This document shows, piece after piece, positions 8,994 through 18,086 of a stretch of DNA of 64,000 bases. The stretch spans positions 1,178,001 to 1,242,000 of the forward strand of contig CAXXYD010000002.1 of the NCBI GenBank assembly GCA_963675565.2, given 5' to 3'. Origin of the DNA: JARRKU01 sp963675565 (lineage in GTDB: Bacteria > Desulfobacterota > Desulfobacteria > Desulfobacterales > Desulfosarcinaceae). The translations under genes and the position numbers were made by a program. Each line of letters begins with the position of its first letter. Position 1 is the stretch's first letter. A model generated the notes under the pieces. It had not been told where the DNA came from and ran no database searches. It was given only the letters and a program-made list of their open reading frames with translations.

Positions 8994-9983
8994 ATGAACG
9001 TTGGGCTCGGACTGATTCTTCTATTCGTCAAAATATCCATCATGCTGGGTATCCTGCTGCTGGCCGCAAGCTACCTGGTCTGGCTGGAACGCAAGCTTCT
9101 GGCGCGCTTCCAGATCCGTCTGGGACCCAACCGGGCGGGTATTTTCGGGCTGCTGCAACCCATCGCCGATGCCGTCAAGCTACTCACGAAAGAAGATATC
9201 GTTCCATCCCAGGCCGATTCGGCCATCTTTAAACTGGCCCCTGCAGTGGTTGCCATCACCGCACTGATGATGTTTGCGGTGGTTCCGGTGGGGCCCGAAA
9301 TTGAGCTCTTCGGCCGCCCCGTGCCCCTGGTCATCGCCGATCTCAACGTCGGGCTGCTTTATGTTTTCGCCATGTCATCCATGGGGGTTTACGGGGTCGC
9401 GCTGGGCGGATGGGCATCCAACTCCAAGTTCGCCCTGCTGGGCGGAATTCGCGGCGCCGCCCAGATGATCAGCTATGAGCTGGCGCTGGGCCTGTCGCTG
9501 GTCCCCATCGTTATGCTGGCCGGCTCTTTCAGCCTGATCGAAATTGTGGATGCCCAGGCCAAAATGCCTTTCATCCTGCTGCAGCCGGTTTCTTTCGTCA
9601 TTTTCGTACTCAGTGCCATGGCCGAAAGCAAACGCATTCCCTTTGACCTGCCGGAAGCCGAAAATGAGCTGGGCGCCGGATTTCATACTGAATACAGCGG
9701 GATGCGGTTCGGCCTCTTTTTCCTGGGCGAATATGTCCATATTCAAGTGCTGGGGGCATTGATTGCCGTATTTTTTCTGGGGGGCTGGCGGGGGCCTTTT
9801 CTGCCGCCGGCGCTCTGGCTGATACTCAAGATCTTTTTCGTCGCGGTGCTCATGATCTGGATTCGGGGGACCTTGCCGCGCCTGCGCTATGACCAATTGA
9901 TGGCCCTGGGATGGAAAGTGCTGATTCCGGTCTCGTTGATCAATATTGTATTGACCGGTGCCATCATGCTGATTGCCGGCTGA
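8994..9983 (+). CDS. nuoH: NADH-quinone oxidoreductase subunit H
   Basis: NuoH (ND1) is the membrane subunit that forms the quinone-entry chamber with NuoB and NuoD. The 329-residue protein has about eight membrane helices and the family signatures YLVWLERKLLARFQIRLGPN near residue 25 and the acidic loop RIPFDLPEAENELGAGFHTE around residue 215, followed by YSGMRFGLFFLGEY. It ends at 9983, ten bases before the nuoI start. Confidence 0.96.
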   Translation: MNVGLGLILLFVKISIMLGILLLAASYLVWLERKLLARFQIRLGPNRAGIFGLLQPIADAVKLLTKEDIVPSQADSAIFKLAPAVVAITALMMFAVVPVGPEIELFGRPVPLVIADLNVGLLYVFAMSSMGVYGVALGGWASNSKFALLGGIRGAAQMISYELALGLSLVPIVMLAGSFSLIEIVDAQAKMPFILLQPVSFVIFVLSAMAESKRIPFDLPEAENELGAGFHTEYSGMRFGLFFLGEYVHIQVLGALIAVFFLGGWRGPFLPPALWLILKIFFVAVLMIWIRGTLPRLRYDQLMALGWKVLIPVSLINIVLTGAIMLIAG

Positions 9984-9993
9984 GGAAAATATC

Positions 9994-10575
9994 ATGCAGG
10001 ATACGGATGAAAAAGCAAAACAAGCGGCGCTGAAAACGGACAATTCCGGATGGTCGGCAGTCAAGGCCCTTGTGGATGGATTTGCCACCACGCTGCGGCA
10101 CCTGGGGCGCAAACCCATTACCGAGCAATACCCGGAATACCGACGCCCGCTGCCTGAACGCGCACGCGCCAGGATCGTGCTGACCCGAGATCCGGACGGC
10201 AAAGAACGTTGCGTGGCGTGTTATTTGTGCTCGGCCGTTTGCCCGGTGTCCTGTATATCCATGCAAAGTGACGAAGGTGCGGATGGGCGACGATTTGCGC
10301 GGTGGTTTCGCATCAACTTCGGCCGCTGCATTTACTGCGGGTTGTGTGAAGAAGCCTGCCCCACTTCAGCCATTCAGCTGACGCCCGATTTTGAAAACGT
10401 CCAGCGGGACATCCTGACCATGGTATTTGAAAAAGAGGATCTGCTGGTGGACCATTGCGGCAAAGACCCGGAGTATAACTTTTATCAACACGCCGGCATA
10501 AAGACACACACGGCAGACAAGGGCCAACACGCCCATGAGTCGCCGCCGGTAAACGTAAAGAGCAATATGCCATGA
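9994..10575 (+). CDS. nuoI: NADH-quinone oxidoreductase subunit I
   Basis: NuoI (TYKY) carries [4Fe-4S] clusters N6a and N6b, bridging NuoG to NuoB. Two ferredoxin motifs are present: CVACYLCSAVCPV and CIYCGLCEEACPT. ATG 9994 is chosen because GAGGA overlaps the nuoH stop just upstream; the frame extends 21 bases further without a better site. The product is 193 residues, slightly longer than usual because of a polar carboxy tail after the second cluster motif. Its stop overlaps the nuoJ start (ATGA). Confidence 0.95.
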   Translation: MQDTDEKAKQAALKTDNSGWSAVKALVDGFATTLRHLGRKPITEQYPEYRRPLPERARARIVLTRDPDGKERCVACYLCSAVCPVSCISMQSDEGADGRRFARWFRINFGRCIYCGLCEEACPTSAIQLTPDFENVQRDILTMVFEKEDLLVDHCGKDPEYNFYQHAGIKTHTADKGQHAHESPPVNVKSNMP

Positions 10576-11084
10576 CGCTGTTCGCCATCCTGTTCTATGC
10601 AATGGCCGCCTTGGTCCTGCTATCGACCGCCCTGGCCGCCACCCGGCGCAATATGGTCCATGCCGTACTCTGCCTGGTGGTTTCCTTTTTCGGCACGGCC
10701 ATGCTTTTCTACCTTCTGGGTGCTCCTTTCCTGGCGGCTTTGGAGATCATTATTTATGCCGGGGCCATCATGGTACTCTTTTTATTTATTATCATGATGA
10801 TCCGCACAGATCGCCAGCCGGACAAAATTTTTACCACGGGACGTCTGATAGCAGCCGGTTCGATATGCGCCGTTTTCCTTTTCGCCCTTGTCGGATTGAC
10901 CCTGGAGCACCCCGGTGGCCGGGACCTTTTGATGGCGGCCCAGGCCTCCCCGGCTGAATTCGGGTTCTATGTGTTCAAGTACCAATGGTTGTCCATCGAA
11001 ATTGTTTCCATGCTGCTGCTGGTGGCGCTGATCGGAGCCCTTTTGCTGGGCTTGAAACTCCGACGACGGTCCACAGACGCATGA
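10572..11084 (+). CDS. nuoJ: NADH-quinone oxidoreductase subunit J
   Basis: NuoJ (ND6) is a membrane subunit next to NuoK and NuoA, with the pi-bulge helix proposed to gate coupling. The 170-residue product has five hydrophobic segments; the third contains the family signature EIIIYAGAIMVLFLFIIMMI, with the conserved YAGAIMVLF core. It overlaps nuoI by four bases and is followed by nuoK after 34 bases. Confidence 0.94.
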   Translation: MTLFAILFYAMAALVLLSTALAATRRNMVHAVLCLVVSFFGTAMLFYLLGAPFLAALEIIIYAGAIMVLFLFIIMMIRTDRQPDKIFTTGRLIAAGSICAVFLFALVGLTLEHPGGRDLLMAAQASPAEFGFYVFKYQWLSIEIVSMLLLVALIGALLLGLKLRRRSTDA

Positions 11085-11118
11085 TATCCATATCGCGCCT
11101 GCAACAAAAGGAGAACAC

Positions 11119-11436
11119 GTGATCGTTCCCTACTACCATGTGATCATACTCGCGGCCATGCTGTTTGCCCTGGGGATGTTCTGTACGCTGGCGCGGCGAA
11201 ACCTGATCATGATTCTGCTGGGTGTTGAGATTATGCTCAACGCCGCCGCCCTGGCTTTTGTGGGCGCGGCTCTCCAATGGCAGCAAATGGAAGGCCAGGC
11301 CGTCGTGCTGTTCGTGCTGGCCGTGGCGGCCGCAGAGGTCTCCGTGGGATTGGCTTTGATGGTGAGTATCTATCGCCGGAGCGGATCTCTCGATCCGGAT
11401 GTCCGTTTGACGCCTGCCGGGAAAGGAGCCGAATAA
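11119..11436 (+). CDS. nuoK: NADH-quinone oxidoreductase subunit K
   Basis: NuoK (ND4L) is a three-helix membrane subunit of complex I. The start is GTG 11119, behind AAAAGGAG. The 105 residues contain the two buried glutamates expected for proton transfer, in LGVEIMLNAAAL (helix 2) and AAAEVSVGLAL (helix 3). The gene ends six bases before nuoL. Confidence 0.95.
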   Translation: MIVPYYHVIILAAMLFALGMFCTLARRNLIMILLGVEIMLNAAALAFVGAALQWQQMEGQAVVLFVLAVAAAEVSVGLALMVSIYRRSGSLDPDVRLTPAGKGAE

Positions 11437-11441
11437 TCACC

Positions 11442-13346
11442 ATGCCGCTGTCTTTTCCCATAGATGTCAGCCTGGCTTCCGCTGCGGCGGCGCTGCTCCT
11501 GCCGTTGACGGCTTTCGGCATCATCATGGTGGCCGTACGCCCTTACCGGCGCCTTTGCGCCGGTATCTCCATCGCTGCCGTAGGCCTCTCTCTGATGCTG
11601 GCGGTATTTCTGCTGATTCGCCACCTGGGCATGCCGGAGCCGGTGGTCTACCAGAAGAGCTGGCTGGCCATCGGCATGATGCATATCCCTTTCGGCATCC
11701 TGCTGGATCCGTCCAGCCTGCTGATGCTGACGGTGGTCTCCTTGATCAGTTTTCTGGTCCAGGTCTACTCCCTGGGCTACATGGCCGGTGATCCCGGGTT
11801 TTCGCGCTATTACGGCTGCATGTCCCTTTTTGCCTGGGCCATGATGACCCTGAGCATTTCCAGCAGTCTGATCCAGATCTATATTTTCTGGGAGCTGGTG
11901 GGGCTGTCCTCTTACCTGCTGATTGGATTCTGGTTCGAAAAATTCAGTGCCAGCGAAGCGGGCAAGAAAGCATTCGTGATGACACGCTTCGGAGATGTGG
12001 CTTTTCTGCTGGGACTGGTCCTGCTCTGGCTGCAAATGGGCGACCTGGACATCGTCCGGTTGAATGACCCTGCTGCGGTCACCCAGAATCTGTCGCCGGC
12101 CATGATCACCCTCACGGGCCTGCTCATATTCGGCGGCATCGTGGGCAAAAGCGCCCAGTTCCCCCTGATGACCTGGCTGCCCGACGCCATGGAGGGCCCT
12201 ACCCCGGTCAGTGCCCTGCTGCACTCGGCCACCATGGTGGCCGCCGGCGTCTACCTGTTCGCCCGGTTGTTCGGCTACTTTTCACTGTCCCCGACGATGA
12301 TGTCCGTCTGCCTGGCCATTGGCACCATCAGCCTGCTGATGGCCTCCACCATGGCCATGGTCGCCAGGGATATCAAGCAGGTTTGGGCCTATTCCACCAT
12401 CAGTCAACTGGGATTTATGCTGATGGGCCTGGGGGCGGGCAGCTTTTTCAGCGGCGTTTTTCACCTGATGACCCATGCCGGGTTCAAGGCCCTGCTGTTT
12501 CTCAGCGCAGGCGTCTTCATCCATCATTTCAACACCAACGACGCGTTCAGCATCGGCCGGCAGGGAGGCCGAAAATTAAAGAGCGCCACGATCTGCATGA
12601 TGGTCGCCGCCGGCGCCCTTTCCGGATTACCGCCGCTTTCCGGATTTTTCAGCAAGGAGCTGATTCTGGGCCGACTGCTGGAACTGGGCAATCCCGCCTG
12701 GTTTGTGGCCGGCGCACTGGGTGCCTTCCTGACGGCCTACTACGCGTTTCGCCTGGTGTTTTTGATCCTGTTTCCGAAAACCGGTGACGCGGGGGCAGCG
12801 CCCGATGACGGCCACCACCATCACCAGCCGGCCGGCGCACTGGCGATGAACGCGGTGCTGTGGATACTCGCCGCCGTCACCATTGTCCTGGGCTTTTGGG
12901 AGCATCATGTGACCACCTTTTTGGCGTCGGCTTTGGGTGCCGGCCGATCACAGCCTATCGGCCACCACCCGTGGCTGCCCATTGCCGCCGGCCTGCTGGC
13001 CGTTTCGGCCGTCGGGCTCGCCTGGCTGGAGTTCGGCCGCAAAAAAGCCAGGCAAATCGGCTTTATCGAACGGTTGCCGGCGTTGGCCCGGTTTTTTGCC
13101 CAGCGCTGGTATCTGGACCGCCTCTACCGGTACTTGCTGGACAAATGGGTCTATCAAGGCATATCGCGACTGTTTACCTGGAACGACAAAAAGGTCATCG
13201 ACGGTGCCGTGGATGGTTTCGGAGGAACCGCAATTCACATCGGGACACTGATTGGACGCCTGCACACCACCATGATCCAAAACCGCCTGATGGTCATGGC
13301 CCTGGCCATTGTGTTGATGGTACTCTACTTCGGATTGAGCGGGTGA
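11442..13346 (+). CDS. nuoL: NADH-quinone oxidoreductase subunit L
   Basis: NuoL (ND5) is the distal antiporter-like proton-pumping subunit. ATG 11442 (MPLSFPIDVS) follows GAAAGGAG and gives a 634-residue protein; the frame is open further upstream, but that part lies inside nuoK. Key motifs are FWELVGLSSYLLIGFW (conserved Glu in helix 5), KSAQFPLMTWLPDAMEGPTPVSALLHSATM (positions 12149-12238), and KQVWAYSTISQLGFM. The carboxy end has the long lateral helix region typical of the family. nuoM starts two bases after its stop. Confidence 0.95.
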   Translation: MPLSFPIDVSLASAAAALLLPLTAFGIIMVAVRPYRRLCAGISIAAVGLSLMLAVFLLIRHLGMPEPVVYQKSWLAIGMMHIPFGILLDPSSLLMLTVVSLISFLVQVYSLGYMAGDPGFSRYYGCMSLFAWAMMTLSISSSLIQIYIFWELVGLSSYLLIGFWFEKFSASEAGKKAFVMTRFGDVAFLLGLVLLWLQMGDLDIVRLNDPAAVTQNLSPAMITLTGLLIFGGIVGKSAQFPLMTWLPDAMEGPTPVSALLHSATMVAAGVYLFARLFGYFSLSPTMMSVCLAIGTISLLMASTMAMVARDIKQVWAYSTISQLGFMLMGLGAGSFFSGVFHLMTHAGFKALLFLSAGVFIHHFNTNDAFSIGRQGGRKLKSATICMMVAAGALSGLPPLSGFFSKELILGRLLELGNPAWFVAGALGAFLTAYYAFRLVFLILFPKTGDAGAAPDDGHHHHQPAGALAMNAVLWILAAVTIVLGFWEHHVTTFLASALGAGRSQPIGHHPWLPIAAGLLAVSAVGLAWLEFGRKKARQIGFIERLPALARFFAQRWYLDRLYRYLLDKWVYQGISRLFTWNDKKVIDGAVDGFGGTAIHIGTLIGRLHTTMIQNRLMVMALAIVLMVLYFGLSG

Positions 13347-13348
13347 CG

Positions 13349-14815
13349 ATGGAATTACAGTATGCCACATTTCCCTTTTTGAGCGCCCTGCTGCTGTGCT
13401 GCGTCGTCGGTCTGGCGGCCATCCTGTTCACACCGGACAGCCGCCCGGGAACCATCAAAAGGATCAGTGCCGTCTTCAGCGGGGCCACCCTGTGCCTGTC
13501 CATTTACCTGTTCATGGCCTACGATCAGCCTCTGGGCGGCTACCAGTTTGTGGAGCGACTGGACTGGGTGCCTTCCCTGGGAATCTCCTATTTCAATGGT
13601 GTCGACGGCTTCAGCCTGCCCATGCTGCTGCTCACCGGCATTGTCTTTTTTACCGCCGTTCTCACCATGTGGGAACTCGAAAAGCGCGTCAAAGAATTTT
13701 TCGCCTTGATTTTCCTGCTCGTGACCGGTGTGTTCGGCCTGTTCATCAGCCTGGATCTGTTCTTTATTTTCGTATGGTTCGATGTCTCGCTTTTCCCCAT
13801 GTACCTGCTGATCGCCATCTGGGGAAGTACCCGTAAAGAATACGGGGCCATGAAGCTCACCCTCTATCTGCTGGCCGGTTCGGCCCTGATCCTGCCGGCC
13901 ATCATCTACCTGGTGGTCCATTCCGGACTGCAGACGTTCGATCTGATCGCCCTGATCAACGCCCATGCCTTTTCGGCCCATCAACAGCGGCTGGCTTTTT
14001 TAATGTTTTATATCGGGTTCGGCATCCTGGCCGGCGTATTTCCCTTTCACACCTGGTCGCCGGTGGGCCACGTCGCCGCCCCCACGGCCGTCTCCATGAT
14101 CCACGCCGGTGTGCTGATGAAGCTGGGCGCTTTTGGAATCCTGCGGGTGGGGATGTTCCTTTGCCCGGAAGGCTGGCAGCACTGGGCCCCGCTCATGGCG
14201 TTGCTGGCCACTTGCGGCATCGTCTACGGCGTTTTCGTCGGCCTGAGCCAGACCGACCTGAAGTTCGTGATCGGCTATTCCAGTGTCTCCCACATGGGTA
14301 TCGTCGGACTGGGTCTCTCCACCATGACCCTCGAAGGGCTCAACGGCGCCGTATTTCAAATGTTTGCCCATGGGATCATGACGGCCCTTTTATTTTCCTC
14401 CGTGGGCCATATTTATGACCGCACGCATACCAAAACCATTTCCGAATTGGGCGGCTTAAGCCGGACCATGCCGCGAGCCGCCACATTTTTTATCATGGCT
14501 GCCCTGGCCGGCATCGGCGTTCCCTGCCTGGCCAGTTTCTGGGGCGAGTTGGCGGTCTTTTTATCGTGCGTAAAAGTCTACCCGATCTTCGGAGCACTAT
14601 CCATCGGTGCACTTGTGGTGGGTGCCCTGTTCATGCTGCGGGTGGTACAGAAAATTTGTTATGGCGCGCCGCTGGAGCACTTTTCAGGGCTGTCCGATAT
14701 GACCGCGGCCATGACTACGCCGCGCATTATCCTGGTTTCGGTAATTTTGCTTTTTGGCTTTTTCCCGGGGTTGCTGTTTAACATGATCAATACGGCGGCC
14801 ATCCAGTTTTTTTAA
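13349..14815 (+). CDS. nuoM: NADH-quinone oxidoreductase subunit M
   Basis: NuoM (ND4) is an antiporter-like proton-pumping membrane subunit. The ATG at 13349, two bases after the nuoL stop, gives 488 residues with about 14 membrane helices. Signatures include FIFVWFDVSLFPMYLLIAIW around residue 135 (the usual FFFWEL glutamate position is replaced by WFDV, an Asp), FPFHTWSPVGHVAAPTAVSM around 230, and LKFVIGYSSVSHMGIVGLGL around 305. The Glu-to-Asp exchange in the helix-5 key residue keeps the charge but deserves an alignment check. Confidence 0.94.
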   Translation: MELQYATFPFLSALLLCCVVGLAAILFTPDSRPGTIKRISAVFSGATLCLSIYLFMAYDQPLGGYQFVERLDWVPSLGISYFNGVDGFSLPMLLLTGIVFFTAVLTMWELEKRVKEFFALIFLLVTGVFGLFISLDLFFIFVWFDVSLFPMYLLIAIWGSTRKEYGAMKLTLYLLAGSALILPAIIYLVVHSGLQTFDLIALINAHAFSAHQQRLAFLMFYIGFGILAGVFPFHTWSPVGHVAAPTAVSMIHAGVLMKLGAFGILRVGMFLCPEGWQHWAPLMALLATCGIVYGVFVGLSQTDLKFVIGYSSVSHMGIVGLGLSTMTLEGLNGAVFQMFAHGIMTALLFSSVGHIYDRTHTKTISELGGLSRTMPRAATFFIMAALAGIGVPCLASFWGELAVFLSCVKVYPIFGALSIGALVVGALFMLRVVQKICYGAPLEHFSGLSDMTAAMTTPRIILVSVILLFGFFPGLLFNMINTAAIQFF

Positions 14816-14899
14816 TGGGCCGCATGGCAACCTTTTTTTACATGCCGCCGGATTTGGCGGCCCCTATGAATTGGGTTCACTGACGACACAAGGGTAGCG

Positions 14900-16312
14900 A
14901 TGAACTGGCAACTTCTGATTCCCGAGCTGGGCATGCTTTCCGCAGCCGCGCTATTTCTCGTGCTGGCCTGCCTGCGGCCCGATCCGCGCAAGGCGTATCT
15001 CGTGGCCGTCACGGCGGGCGCCGCTTCTGCCGCCATATGCCTCGCCAGTGTTTTTCTTCAAGGGGAGCTGTTCGGCGGCGCCTATCGTGTGGACCTCCTT
15101 TCTCAGAGCTTCAAATGTCTTCTGTCCATTGGCTTTTTTCTGGTGGCCTTTTTGTGCGGCGAACTCGAAGGGGTCCCTTCCCAACGGCACGCAGAGTTCT
15201 ATTTTCTGATGACCCTGTGCACGCTGGCCATGATGTTGATGGCCTCGGGCATGCACTTGCTGATCATCTACCTGGCGCTGGAGCTGTCGAGCTATTCGCT
15301 CTACATTATGGTATTGATGCGCAGCGATGAGCCCCAGGGGCTCTCGTCGGGGCTGAACTATTTCCTGGTGGGCATCAGCGCGTCGGCCATCATGCTGTTC
15401 GGCATGGCCCTGACCTACGGTGCGACCGGGGCATTGCAGCTGCAGGATATCGCCGCTGCAGCGCCTGAGATCATTGCATCCCCTTTAACCGCAGCCGGTA
15501 TCTTACTGACTCTGGGCGGTTTCTTCTTCAAACTGGCTGTATTCCCCTTTCACTTCTGGGCCCCGGAAGCCTATCAGGGCGCACCGAACCAAGTGGCGAC
15601 CTTTATCTCCACCGTATCCAAAGTGGCGGCCGTCGCCATTCTGGTGCGGGTGATCTCGCCCCTTCATGGCATGGAGCTGCTGGTCAAGGCGATGATCGCC
15701 ATGGCCGTCGTTTCCATGACCGTCGGAAATCTGTGCGCCATCGCCCAGAAGGATTTCAAACGGTTAATGGCCTTTTCCAGCATCGCCCATGCCGGATACT
15801 TGATGATCGGGCTGCTGTGCATGAACGCAGCAGGCTATACCGGCGCGATTTTCTATGTGACGGCTGTATTGATCTTGAAATTCACCTGCTTCATGGTCAT
15901 GATCACCATTGCCGACGATGGACGGAACCTTCAGATCAGCGAACTGGCAGGCCTCCACCGGCGGTCGCCGCTGCTGGCCATGGCCCTGATGATGGCCCTG
16001 TTCGGCCTGGCCGGCATACCTCCCACCATCGGCTTCAGCGGCAAACTGCTCCTATTTACCGCCGCAGTGGGGCAAGGGTATCTGCTCCTGGTCCTCATCG
16101 CCATGGCCAACGTGGTCATCTCGTTATATTATTATTTAATGGTCCTCAAATCGGCCTACCTGGACGAGCCTCCCTCAGAGCTGCCGCCGCTGAAGGTCAG
16201 TCTCCCGACACAAATGATGGCCATTGTCATGACCGCGGCTATCGTCATTGCAGGCATTTATCCCAACACACTGCTGATGTGGGTTGCTGAAGCTGTCCGG
16301 AGCCTTCCATAG
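14900..16312 (+). CDS. nuoN: NADH-quinone oxidoreductase subunit N
   Basis: NuoN (ND2) is the third antiporter-like pumping subunit and the last gene of the operon. The 470-residue protein has ELSSYSLYIMVLMR near residue 130 (key glutamate), FKLAVFPFHFWAPEAYQGAP near 210, and FKRLMAFSSIAHAGYLMIGL near 285. It starts 84 bases after nuoM. A short hairpin with a T-run follows at 16399-16420. Confidence 0.95.
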   Translation: MNWQLLIPELGMLSAAALFLVLACLRPDPRKAYLVAVTAGAASAAICLASVFLQGELFGGAYRVDLLSQSFKCLLSIGFFLVAFLCGELEGVPSQRHAEFYFLMTLCTLAMMLMASGMHLLIIYLALELSSYSLYIMVLMRSDEPQGLSSGLNYFLVGISASAIMLFGMALTYGATGALQLQDIAAAAPEIIASPLTAAGILLTLGGFFFKLAVFPFHFWAPEAYQGAPNQVATFISTVSKVAAVAILVRVISPLHGMELLVKAMIAMAVVSMTVGNLCAIAQKDFKRLMAFSSIAHAGYLMIGLLCMNAAGYTGAIFYVTAVLILKFTCFMVMITIADDGRNLQISELAGLHRRSPLLAMALMMALFGLAGIPPTIGFSGKLLLFTAAVGQGYLLLVLIAMANVVISLYYYLMVLKSAYLDEPPSELPPLKVSLPTQMMAIVMTAAIVIAGIYPNTLLMWVAEAVRSLP

Positions 16313-16398
16313 ATTGTCTACAACCCTGACGAAGTATCGGTATTTGTGATCGAAAGCGCTCAGACCGAGGCCTTAACGTTAAAAGTTACCCAATAACG

Positions 16399-16420
16399 GC
16401 CCGGCCGAATGGGCTTTTTT
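16399..16420 (+). terminator. probable terminator after nuoN
   Basis: A four-base GC stem (GCCC/GGGC) with an eight-base loop is followed by six T. The stem is short, so efficiency is uncertain, but it sits in the right place between the convergent nuoN and rsmA genes. Confidence 0.5.
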
Positions 16421-16469
16421 CGGTGAAAATGGACGCCGCACTGGAATGGATGCGGCCGTCGGAAAGACT

Positions 16470-17318
16470 CTACTGAAAAAAATTGACTATTGTGTTGGTC
16501 AAGTTGACGAACTCGGCAACAGACAAGGTTTCTGCGCGACGCACGGGATCGATGCCGGATTGTTCCAGCGCTGCGGCGGCAGATGCACTGTCCAGGTTTA
16601 AAAGAGCGCCGGAAAGAGCGTTGCGCAACGTTTTGCGGCGCTGGCCGAATGCAGCCTGGACCACCCGGGCCATTTTTTTTTCATCGGCAACCGGATGGGC
16701 AATACTCGATTTGAATTGAATTGCCAGCACGGCCGAATCGACCTTGGGCCGGGGATGGAACTGGTCGGCACGCAAATCCTGCAGCAGGTTCAAATCCGCG
16801 CAATACTGAAGCATGACCGACAGGCGGCCATAGGTTCGGGAGCCCGGGCCGGCACACAGCCGCCGGGCCAGTTCTTTTTGGAACATCAATACGGCCCGCT
16901 CGACCCATTGCCGGCTTTCAATGAGTTTGACCACCACCTGGGAAGAAATATTGTACGGCAGATTTCCCATCACGACCAGCCTGCGGCCCTGAGCGTCCGC
17001 CACTGCTTTGATATCCAGGGCAAGTATATCCTGCTCGATCACCTGAACCTGGTCCCATCCGCCGGCCAGCAGTTCCGCCCTCAACAGAGGCACCAGGCTG
17101 CGATCCTTTTCAACCGCCACAACCTTGGCCACCCTGCCGGCCGCAGCAGTGGTCAATGCACCCAGTCCCGCACCAATCTCCAGAACGACATCCTTTGGGG
17201 TCAGGTGCGCCCTGAGTGCTATCTGCTCGGCCACCGCCGGGTTGATCAGAAAGTTCTGTCCCAGTTCTTTGCGGGCATGAAGATTCCAGGCTTTAAGCAA
17301 TATGTTCGGTGAAGTCAT
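16470..17318 (-). CDS. rsmA: 16S rRNA (adenine(1518)-N(6)/adenine(1519)-N(6))-dimethyltransferase
   Basis: RsmA (KsgA) dimethylates two adjacent adenines in the 3' hairpin of 16S rRNA during small-subunit assembly. The 282-residue protein has KELGQNFLI near the start, the SAM-binding motif VLEIGAGLGALT, the acidic loop after VVAVEKD, and the catalytic motif NLPYNIS. ATG 17318 (MTSPNILLKAW) is chosen over an open frame reaching 17396 because AAAGAG precedes it and the length then matches the family. It is convergent with nuoN. Confidence 0.94.
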   Translation of the reverse strand: MTSPNILLKAWNLHARKELGQNFLINPAVAEQIALRAHLTPKDVVLEIGAGLGALTTAAAGRVAKVVAVEKDRSLVPLLRAELLAGGWDQVQVIEQDILALDIKAVADAQGRRLVVMGNLPYNISSQVVVKLIESRQWVERAVLMFQKELARRLCAGPGSRTYGRLSVMLQYCADLNLLQDLRADQFHPRPKVDSAVLAIQFKSSIAHPVADEKKMARVVQAAFGQRRKTLRNALSGALLNLDSASAAAALEQSGIDPVRRAETLSVAEFVNLTNTIVNFFQ

Positions 17319-17635
17319 CTCTTTGCACACACTCCAATATTTAAATGAAGTTTGTATAATCAGCAGGTTAACATGCGCCCTTGCGAAACTCAACATGGAA
17401 AAGGACGCAAATCAGGGGTTTCCGGATACTGGTGCGAACGGCGTTTACCGCGGCGACACCATTTGCATAGGTGACCAACCCATCGTATTCGTTCGAACCC
17501 AAGCCCGCCATCGCCGCATCCGCAAATCGATCTCCATAGTCTTGACTTTCCGGGCGCAATTCATTAGATAGAAAAAAATATATTCAATAGTTCAAGCATT
17601 TTACAACAACCCCCGGCCCAACAGGGAGGCCACAG
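17319..17635. other. intergenic region between divergent rsmA and the 123-aa gene
   Basis: The region should hold the promoters of both divergent genes. One candidate for the rightward gene is listed at 17542-17570. A 63-codon frame on the minus strand (17368-17559) starts with TTG, lacks a ribosome binding site and resembles nothing I know, so it is not called. Confidence 0.4.
17542..17570 (+). promoter_or_regulatory. candidate sigma-70 promoter
   Basis: TTGACT at 17542-17547 and TAGATA at 17565-17570 are separated by exactly 17 bases. The -35 box is good and the -10 box moderate. It lies 66 bases before the start of the 123-residue gene. Confidence 0.4.
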
Positions 17636-18007
17636 ATGCCGAGGAAAAAGGGAAAATCCGTCAGCTTTGATGCCATGGTGAAATTTTTCCTGCACACCTA
17701 CAACATCCCGACAAAGCAGGACTTCGAGCGGCTTTCTCTGCGGTTGGACCGTATCGAGCGGCTCATCATCAACAGTAGCCCCTCACGGGCACGCCGCAGC
17801 AACACCAAAAACAACACCAAAACCGCTGCGGCCACCGCATCGGATCATGTGCTGGAAATTGTGCGCCGCTACCAGGATGGCATCGGCTTTGCCGAAATCC
17901 AGCTTCAAACCGGATATGGCGAAAAGAAATTGCGGAATATCATTTTCCGGCTCAATAAACTGGGCAAAATTAAACGCAAGCAGCGCGGTATCTACATTGA
18001 AGCTTGA
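17636..18007 (+). CDS. small putative DNA-binding protein, 123 aa
   Basis: I do not recognise a named family. The protein has three parts: a basic start and a helical stretch (about residues 12-50, VKFFLHTYNIP and FERLSLRLDRIERLI) that looks like a short dimerising coiled coil; a low-complexity Ser/Asn/Thr/Arg linker (about 52-70); and a compact carboxy domain (about 72-123) resembling a winged helix, with FAEIQLQTGYGEKKLRNIIF and the basic wing LGKIKRKQRGIYIEA. This suggests a nucleic-acid binding regulator. The start is ATG 17636 after AGGGAGG. It precedes the M16 peptidase gene by 79 bases, and may be co-transcribed with it. Confidence 0.65.
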   Translation: MPRKKGKSVSFDAMVKFFLHTYNIPTKQDFERLSLRLDRIERLIINSSPSRARRSNTKNNTKTAAATASDHVLEIVRRYQDGIGFAEIQLQTGYGEKKLRNIIFRLNKLGKIKRKQRGIYIEA

Positions 18008-18086
18008 ATCCGGGTTTGCACCGGCGCAAAGCGCAATGAACAAATGTTGACCACGACCCCATTACCCCATTTTACGGGAGTACATC

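Noticed and set aside
17490..17530. Possible tRNA T-arm (GGTTCGAA on the minus strand)
   Set aside because: No acceptor stem, anticodon arm or D arm can be built around it; no tRNA or rRNA gene was found in the window.
17368..17559. 63-codon minus-strand frame
   Set aside because: TTG start, no ribosome binding site and no recognisable family.
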